NCBI GenBank assembly: GCA_023265235.1
Contig: JAHFUF010000417.1
Coordinates: 1-5,299, forward strand
Source: Blastocatellia bacterium
Lineage (GTDB): Bacteria; Acidobacteriota; Blastocatellia; Chloracidobacteriales; JADJPF01
DNA length: 5,299 nucleotides
Direction: 5' to 3'
In this document: in pieces, positions 1-3,768 of the stretch
Layout: the number at the start of each line of letters is the position of its first letter
How positions within the stretch are numbered: position 1 is the first letter of the stretch
Notes under the pieces: model-generated
Database searches by the model: none
Seen by the model: the letters and a program-made list of their open reading frames with translations, nothing else
What the model was told of the DNA's origin: nothing
Position numbers and translations under genes: made by a program

Positions 1-165
1 ACAAGCAGTACAGTGTTTTTGGAAGATTTTCGCGCCTAAAGCAGCACCACTAGTGGCGACACCTTTTTTACCTGTGCTTTTCTTTTGACCCATAGCAGGA
101 CTAATTAGTGTAAGGGAGATAACAAAAACAACCATAAACAGCGCAAATACTTTTGTTTTTTTCAT
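1..165 (-). CDS. Exported c-type cytochrome, N-terminal part (runs off window)
   Basis: The 55 visible residues begin with a Sec signal peptide: a basic start (MKKTK), a hydrophobic core at about residues 6-22, and a likely cleavage site near SPAMG/Q (residues 22-27). A short Lys/Gly/Ser-rich linker follows. Then comes a segment reading GAKIFQKHCTAC at residues 44-55, the usual lead-in to a heme c motif (G..IF...C..C). C52 and C55 would bind the heme vinyl groups. The axial His should be the next codon, which lies outside the window. The protein would act in the periplasm or at the outer face of the membrane as an electron carrier or as the cytochrome domain of an oxidoreductase. The start at 165 is supported by AAGGAG (complement of 174-179) 8 nt upstream. 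It lies downstream of the phaR-phasin unit on the same strand but beyond a terminator, so it is probably transcribed separately. Its full length and partner enzyme cannot be seen. Confidence 0.78.
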   Translation of the reverse strand, partial: MKKTKVFALFMVVFVISLTLISPAMGQKKSTGKKGVATSGAALGAKIFQKHCTAC

Positions 166-468
166 GCAATTTTCTCCTTGTATGGAAAATTTTTGGCCAT
201 TGTATCACATACTATATAATTAAATACGTTATATAAGCGCATTTTGGATGGCTTAGTTAGGTAGAAAGATGTATTAAATGAAAAGATAAAGATTGTAGTG
301 TTTCTATAAAAAAGGAAGCCAAGAAATAAAAATGCCACTGTAGTTTATTGGTTACAGTGGCAAAACTCATTGGCCCTATTTTTATTTACACGTTGGAGGA
401 GGTTTAACTATATTTAGCCTTTACCTAAACTAAACCTAGTTAAAACACGCCAGTTCACTACAAAAAAT
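166..468. other. Intergenic region between cytochrome and phasin genes
   Basis: This 303-bp AT-rich stretch contains the SD site of the cytochrome gene (174-179) and an intrinsic terminator (324-362). I find no open frame of useful size on either strand. ATGs at 249, 270 and 278 are followed by a stop within a few codons. The stretch around 195-235 has several TATA-like boxes and probably holds the cytochrome promoter, but none is paired with a good -35 box at proper spacing. A GGAGGAGG string at 395-402 on the plus strand is not followed by a start codon. Confidence 0.6.
324..362 (-). terminator. Intrinsic terminator of the phaR-phasin unit
   Basis: TGCCACTGTA at 333-342 pairs perfectly with TACAGTGGCA at 353-362. 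The stem is 10 bp, with two possible further G-U pairs closing the 10-nt loop. Read on the minus strand, the stem is followed immediately by TTTTTATTT (332-324), the U-rich tract of a Rho-independent terminator. It sits about 105 bp past the phasin stop codon and upstream of the cytochrome gene. On the plus strand the stem is followed by AAAACTC, so it works in one direction only. Confidence 0.85.
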
Positions 469-1125
469 TTATGCATTAGCATTTTCTACTGTTTTATTCT
501 CTGCTACTACTTCGGTATTATCTACAGTATCCGTTTTAGTCGTTTTAGCTTTACGGCTAACATTATTTCGTTGATTGGGTGATAATTGACGAGAAAGCTC
601 AGTTAAACGACGGTTGAGTTGGTGCAATTCATCACGAGTAGGTAAATCTAGGTTAGCAATTACTTCCTCAATCTTTTCTTCAATTGTGTTCTCAGTTTTA
701 ATTTGTGGTTTTGGAGCAGTGAAAAACTCTTTTACGCGGTTACGTTGAGATTGCTCAAAATCTTTTAATGATTGAGCAGTATCTTTTTCGAGTTTTTCGC
801 CTTTGTTAATGGTGCTGCTTATAAAAGTGTCAATATTTTTTCTTAAGTCACCATTCAAAGTGTTACGTAATGAGTCAAGCTTAAAATTCTGGATGGTTTC
901 CAGGTTTTGACGGCTATCTAAAAGCAATGCTCCTAAACCTAAACTAAAATAAATGCTCTTGGTCGTGACATCCTTAAAAAGTTTTACAGGTGTTTGAACT
1001 GTATTAATAAAGCTAAAGCTTTTTGGTTGAGTAGCATTAGCACTGCTAGTGGCTTTAGTTTGGGTTTTTTTACTTGTAGTTTTTTTGCTTGTAGTTTTGG
1101 TGTTTTTCTCAGTAGTTTTTGACAT
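469..1125 (-). CDS. Phasin-like PHA granule-associated protein
   Basis: This is a 218-residue, very basic protein. Residues 1-35 are a Lys/Thr/Ser-rich tail with KTTSKK repeated, probably disordered and able to bind nucleic acid or polyanions. Residues 36-135 are amphipathic helices with one hydrophobic patch (about 58-70, IYFSLGLGALLLD), as in phasins that coat polyhydroxyalkanoate granules. Residues 159-181 are a short coiled coil carrying LPTRDELHQLNRRLTEL, nearly the same motif as in the neighbouring PhaR. The C-terminus is again Lys/Thr-rich and low in complexity. The likely role is binding the granule surface in the cytoplasm, possibly linking granules to DNA through the basic tail, as known for PhaF and PhaM of other bacteria. 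It is the second gene of a unit with phaR (45-bp gap). AAGGAG (complement of 1134-1139), 8 nt before the ATG, fixes the start. Phasins vary greatly in sequence, so the family call rests on context, composition and the shared motif; a PhaE-like synthase partner is an alternative. Confidence 0.68.
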   Translation of the reverse strand: MSKTTEKNTKTTSKKTTSKKTQTKATSSANATQPKSFSFINTVQTPVKLFKDVTTKSIYFSLGLGALLLDSRQNLETIQNFKLDSLRNTLNGDLRKNIDTFISSTINKGEKLEKDTAQSLKDFEQSQRNRVKEFFTAPKPQIKTENTIEEKIEEVIANLDLPTRDELHQLNRRLTELSRQLSPNQRNNVSRKAKTTKTDTVDNTEVVAENKTVENANA

Positions 1126-1170
1126 ATGTTTGTCTCCTTATAGTAGGTTTTTTAGTTAGACGTAATAAAA

Positions 1171-1758
1171 TTATTTAATAATCTTTGACTCTTTAGGAGT
1201 CTTTGGTTTGCGAGTCACAGTTGGTTTTACTGTTTTTATTGTTTGCTCTAACTCATCTAAGCGTTTATGCAACTCATTAATTTCTGTCCTAGTTGGCAAA
1301 TTCATTCTATTAATCAAAAATTGCATACTTTCTTCTATCATTCGTTGAATAATCAACTTAAAATCTTCTGTAGGAGAACTAGTAGGTTCTTGTTGGCCTG
1401 TAACACGTTTCCAACTTTGTTGGAGTTGCTGTTGAAGTTGTTGCTCTACGTCTTTTACTGTGCGGACACTGGCTTCAATACCTTGTTTGACATAATCAAC
1501 TACAGCATCTGAACGCTTTTGAATAATTTCTCTTAGTACAGAAGGATTAACATGACCATTTTTTGTAGTATCTGAAATTACTTCCGAAAGCACTTTTGAA
1601 AGTACTACACTTGTGATATCAGCCCCGGTTGAATTGTCAATGATCTGAATTTCTTGACCAGATTTTACTAGCTCAGCTAGTTCTTCTAGTTTTACATAGC
1701 GTTTGGCAGTCGAATCATAAAGCTTGCGATTAGCATAACGCTTGATTACTGTTGCCAT
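1171..1758 (-). CDS. phaR: PhaR-type polyhydroxyalkanoate synthesis regulator
   Basis: This is a 195-residue protein. Residues 4-62 match the PHB/PHA accumulation regulator DNA-binding domain. Its hallmark is VIKRYANRKLYDS at 4-16, followed by the YVKLEELAELVKSG segment, the strand IQIIDNSTGADIT and a closing helix. Residues 75-120 form helices ending in a Gln-rich stretch (EQQLQQQLQQSW, 105-116). Residues 131-152 are amphipathic, and 154-173 carry the LPTRTEINELHKRLDEL coiled-coil motif before a Lys/Pro-rich tail. In studied bacteria PhaR represses phasin genes and its own gene, and lets go when it binds PHA granules. Here it is the first gene of a unit with a phasin, under a promoter overlapped by two palindromes, which fits autoregulation. 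AAGGAG (complement of 1767-1772), 8 nt before the ATG, supports the start. The family is secure; that it binds these particular operators is inferred. Confidence 0.9.
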   Translation of the reverse strand: MATVIKRYANRKLYDSTAKRYVKLEELAELVKSGQEIQIIDNSTGADITSVVLSKVLSEVISDTTKNGHVNPSVLREIIQKRSDAVVDYVKQGIEASVRTVKDVEQQLQQQLQQSWKRVTGQQEPTSSPTEDFKLIIQRMIEESMQFLINRMNLPTRTEINELHKRLDELEQTIKTVKPTVTRKPKTPKESKIIK

Positions 1759-1781
1759 TTGCTTTTCTCCTTGATAGTTAA

Positions 1782-1804
1782 GTTATAACGCAGTGCATTA
1801 TAAC
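1782..1804. promoter_or_regulatory. Operator 1, palindrome over the phaR -10 box
   Basis: This is a 23-bp inverted repeat centred on G1793, with arms GTTATAACGCA and TGCATTATAAC. Ten of 11 arm positions are symmetric; the one break is C1789, opposite A1797 on the same strand. It covers the -10 hexamer and most of the spacer of the phaR promoter and ends one base short of the -35 box, so a bound protein would block RNA polymerase. The core half-site TAACGCA is shared with operator 2. PhaR itself is the obvious candidate ligand. A TetR-type regulator encoded elsewhere is an alternative, because odd-length palindromes of this kind are typical of that family too. Confidence 0.75.
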
Positions 1805-1810
1805 TGTCAA
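1782..1810 (-). promoter_or_regulatory. Sigma-70-type promoter of phaR-phasin
   Basis: On the minus strand, TTGACA (complement of 1805-1810, a perfect -35) is followed by exactly 17 bp and then TATAAC (complement of 1782-1787, 5 of 6 matches to the -10 consensus). Transcription would start near 1775, giving a leader of about 17 nt that just contains the SD site. The promoter looks strong, and palindromes overlap it, which suggests it is normally held down by a repressor. Confidence 0.8.
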
Positions 1811-1817
1811 CAAAATA

Positions 1818-1832
1818 TAACGCACTGCGTTA
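1818..1832. promoter_or_regulatory. Operator 2, perfect palindrome upstream of the phaR -35 box
   Basis: TAACGCA at 1818-1824, a central C, and TGCGTTA at 1826-1832 form a perfect 15-bp inverted repeat. Its centre (1825) is 32 bp from the centre of operator 1, close to three helical turns, so both sites lie on the same face of the DNA. The 9-mer TATAACGCA recurs in direct orientation at 1784 and 1816. The arrangement suggests two dimers binding side by side, around the -35 box. Confidence 0.75.
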
Positions 1833-1849
1833 AAATTTTTCCGGGTTTG

Positions 1850-1869
1850 CAATATTTGTTTGAATATTG
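1850..1869. repeat. Short AT-rich inverted repeat between phaR and the TPR gene
   Basis: CAATATT (1850-1856) and AATATTG (1863-1869) form a perfect 7-bp inverted repeat with a 6-nt loop. It is unlike the TAACGCA operators. It could be a separate binding site for the plus-strand gene, but in DNA this AT-rich it could also be chance. Confidence 0.3.
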
Positions 1870-1947
1870 ATTAAAATTGCTTTAACTTTTGACCATTAAC
1901 CTAGACAGTTTTTAGTAAATAAAACATTCTAACCAATTGATAAAATT

Positions 1948-3090
1948 ATGTTTAATGAAATTAATCAGCACTCTTTAATTAAAACATACCGTAATAAAGC
2001 ACTAGCTTGGAATCAGCAAACTTATGAGCAATGGCGACTTGCAGGAGAAGAGTTTGCTCAGCTTAGATTACGTCATGGCGAATTACCTGCATTAATAGCG
2101 GCTCAAGCTTTTTGTGAAGGTCAAGCGGCACGTAAACAAGAATTTTATGAACAAGCTGTAAGTTATTACAAAAAAGTGGCGGAAGTCTTACCAGAATGGC
2201 CCCTAGCACCTGAAGCTCTTGGAGATGTCTATCGTTACTTAGGAAAACGTGCTGAGGCAGAAAAACAATTAAGCCATGCCTTAAAGCTTGATGGGAGACT
2301 AATTCATGCTCGTTTAGTTTATGCTGCAATGTTATGTGAGAAAAATAATTATAAAGCAGCAGAAGATGTCTTAAAGCTAGGATTAAAAAACAATACAGGA
2401 GAAATAGCTTTTCACTCTTTTCTAGGGCATATTGCTCTATCTGATAGACGTTTAAGTAGTGCTGAACGCCGTTATCAACGGGCACTAACACTAGCTGATG
2501 ATTATGCAGAGGCTTATGCAGGATTAAGTGCAGTACGAATACTGGAAAAGCGTTATGAAGAGGCTTTAGATTATGCAAAACTTGCATTAAATTATGATCA
2601 ACGTAGTGCGATGGCTTTAATTAATCGAGGTATTGCCCGTTGTTTAACAAACCAACGCAAAGAAGGCGAAGCAGATTTTGACCGTGTGGTTAGACTTGCT
2701 CCTCGTGTAGCTCATAACTATTTTCGGATTGCCAACTTTTACTGGCAAAATGATCATAACCTAGCTTTAACTGAACGGTATTTGCGCCTAGCAATTAACT
2801 GTGAGTCTTACCGTAGTGACTATCATACAGCTATGGCGATGCTTTATTTAGAACAAAATAACTTAATGGATGCAGAAAAATACTATCGTCAAGCCATCAT
2901 ACTAAACCCAGATGATATTTTAGCCCTTCACGGTTTAGGCATGTTAGCAATTATAGGGTCAGACTCGTTAGCGGCTAGTAAATACCTATCTCATGCTACT
3001 ACTTTACTTTTTACTAGTAGGCGTTACTTAGTCGCAAAGTTGGCTTCACATCTTCATCCTAAATTAAAAGAGTCTTCTCTATCTGAGTAG
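1948..3090 (+). CDS. TPR-repeat protein, cytoplasmic
   Basis: This is a 380-residue protein made almost wholly of tetratricopeptide repeats, with about eight or nine helix pairs from residue 50 to 355. Clear repeat units include residues 87-118 (APEALGDVYRYLGKRAEAEK...), 154-185, 188-218 (AYAGLSAVRILEKRYEEALDYAKLAL) and 291-322, the last ending in the typical AIILNPDD. Residues 1-45 are helical and not clearly TPR. There is no signal peptide, membrane segment or catalytic domain, so it is a cytoplasmic scaffold whose partner is unknown. ATG 1948 is the first possible start, because an in-frame TAA lies at 1930-1932 and the next Met is residue 128. It lacks a recognisable SD site (ATTGATAAAATT precedes the ATG). 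The gene diverges from phaR across 189 bp that carry the TAACGCA operators, so co-regulation with the PHA unit is possible but not shown. I see no convincing plus-strand promoter. Confidence 0.88.
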   Translation: MFNEINQHSLIKTYRNKALAWNQQTYEQWRLAGEEFAQLRLRHGELPALIAAQAFCEGQAARKQEFYEQAVSYYKKVAEVLPEWPLAPEALGDVYRYLGKRAEAEKQLSHALKLDGRLIHARLVYAAMLCEKNNYKAAEDVLKLGLKNNTGEIAFHSFLGHIALSDRRLSSAERRYQRALTLADDYAEAYAGLSAVRILEKRYEEALDYAKLALNYDQRSAMALINRGIARCLTNQRKEGEADFDRVVRLAPRVAHNYFRIANFYWQNDHNLALTERYLRLAINCESYRSDYHTAMAMLYLEQNNLMDAEKYYRQAIILNPDDILALHGLGMLAIIGSDSLAASKYLSHATTLLFTSRRYLVAKLASHLHPKLKESSLSE

Positions 3091-3109
3091 TTTAGAAAGC
3101 TAACAAAGA

Positions 3110-3511
3110 TTAAAAAAAGTTTGTAATAGTACGGTTAAGAGCTTTAAGTGTTGCTTTAGCCGCTACTTCAGGGGTAAATTTTGCAAATAAAGAAATTCCA
3201 GATAGTAGCATTTGAGTATCTTGAAATCCTACTTGAATAATCACCATAAAAGCTATTTGGGTTACTTCAGTAAGAAATATTTGACGGCAATGAACTAGGT
3301 TCATTGATATAGGGTTGGTTAAAGCTTTACTAATTGATTGTAGTGTGGCTTGTACAATCGCTTTTAACAGATCATTTTCATCTTCACTAGCAAAAGCTTC
3401 TCCAATGTAGATTTCTCCTCGTGCAGATAGCCAAATTAATACATGCTGGCGGCCATCAGCTTGAATGGTAACATCGATTTTTTTTATCATTAAGCGAAAT
3501 GGTTGAGGCAT
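3110..3511 (-). CDS. Conserved-looking small alpha/beta protein, unknown function
   Basis: I do not recognise this 133-residue protein. It reads as a soluble alpha/beta fold. Strands cover about residues 10-40 (IDVTIQADGRQHVLIWLSARGEIYIGEA), followed by a helix at 45-64 (LLKAIVQATLQSISKAL), more strands at 67-108, and a C-terminal helix at 113-131 (PEVAAKATLKALNRTI). The two helices share an A-x-ATL pattern, and each follows a pair of strands, which suggests an internal duplication. There is no signal peptide, membrane segment or catalytic signature. Codon use resembles its neighbours, and the uninterrupted, well-patterned frame supports a real gene. The start is uncertain: neither the Met at 3511 nor the one at 3490 (residue 8) has a clear SD site. 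It converges with the TPR gene with 19 bp between stop codons and no hairpin, and is divergent from the kinase. Confidence 0.68.
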   Translation of the reverse strand: MPQPFRLMIKKIDVTIQADGRQHVLIWLSARGEIYIGEAFASEDENDLLKAIVQATLQSISKALTNPISMNLVHCRQIFLTEVTQIAFMVIIQVGFQDTQMLLSGISLFAKFTPEVAAKATLKALNRTITNFF

Positions 3512-3522
3512 ATTAGCTAGCT

Positions 3523-3545
3523 ATTGTTTATTAGTAGTAAACAAT
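3523..3545. promoter_or_regulatory. Palindrome just upstream of the unknown minus-strand gene
   Basis: ATTGTTTA (3523-3530) and TAAACAAT (3538-3545) form a perfect 8-bp inverted repeat around 7 nt. It lies 12 bp before the start of the minus-strand gene and touches a 10-bp self-complementary string TAGCTAGCTA (3514-3523). The position fits an operator. On the plus strand it is followed by TTTTC, but the stem has only one G-C pair per arm, too weak for a good terminator. Confidence 0.45.
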
Positions 3546-3580
3546 TTTTCCTTGTATTTTATTCAAAACCCAGGATTTAT

Positions 3581-3600
3581 AATATAAAGGTAAAATTATG
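3581..3600 (+). repeat. Copy of the kinase ribosome-binding leader
   Basis: This 20-mer ends in AAAGGTAAAATTATG and matches 17 of 20 positions of the kinase leader at 3752-3771. It would start a 17-codon frame (3598-3651, beginning MLPVANFF). A perfect TATAAT lies just upstream at 3578-3583, but transcription from it would begin near 3590, inside the SD-like AAAGG, so the box and the start cannot both work as usual. It may be a remnant of a duplicated gene start, a tiny leader peptide, or chance similarity. Confidence 0.3.
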
Positions 3601-3717
3601 TTGCCAGTTGCAAATTTTTTCAAGACTTATTTTTTTAGAATTTTATTTTAACCTACTCTAAAATTTTTCTTAAAGACGGAAAATTCTGATAGAAACTCCC
3701 TCTAATTGTCGCATGTA

Positions 3718-3747
3718 TTTACAAGGAAATTAAGGCGTATCCATTAT
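3718..3747 (+). promoter_or_regulatory. Possible kinase promoter
   Basis: TTTACA (3718-3723, 5 of 6 to the -35 consensus) is followed after 18 bp by CATTAT (3742-3747, 4 of 6 to the -10 consensus). The start would fall near 3754, giving a very short leader that just includes the SD site, as at phaR. The tandem 9-mer CATTATAGA (3742-3750 and 3751-3759) spans the -10 box and leader. The consensus TATAAT at 3578-3583 is a rival, with a longer leader but no good -35 box. Confidence 0.35.
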
Positions 3748-3768
3748 AGACATTATAGAGGCAAAATT

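Noticed and set aside
395..402. GGAGGAGG, a strong SD-like string on the plus strand
   Set aside because: No ATG, GTG or TTG follows at usable spacing, and no open frame extends from it.
402..446. Second hairpin (GTTTAACTA with TAGTTAAAAC) after the phasin gene
   Set aside because: The arms need a bulge, are AT-rich and are separated by a long loop, with no U-tract. The stem at 333-362 explains termination better.
1267..1512. 81-codon plus-strand frame inside phaR
   Set aside because: It lies wholly antisense to the well-supported phaR gene, with no SD site and a composition typical of a shadow frame.
1736..1741. Extra TAACGC half-site near the phaR start
   Set aside because: It is a single half-site without a partner, within codons for the conserved YANRK segment, so coding constraint explains it.
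2063..2587. 174-codon minus-strand frame inside the TPR gene
   Set aside because: It is antisense to a clear TPR coding region. Its Leu/His-rich translation is the usual shadow of TPR codons and matches no family.
3598..3651. 17-codon plus-strand frame MLPVANFF...
   Set aside because: It is too short and unlike anything known, and the nearby TATAAT would start transcription inside its SD site. I keep it only as part of a repeated-leader observation.
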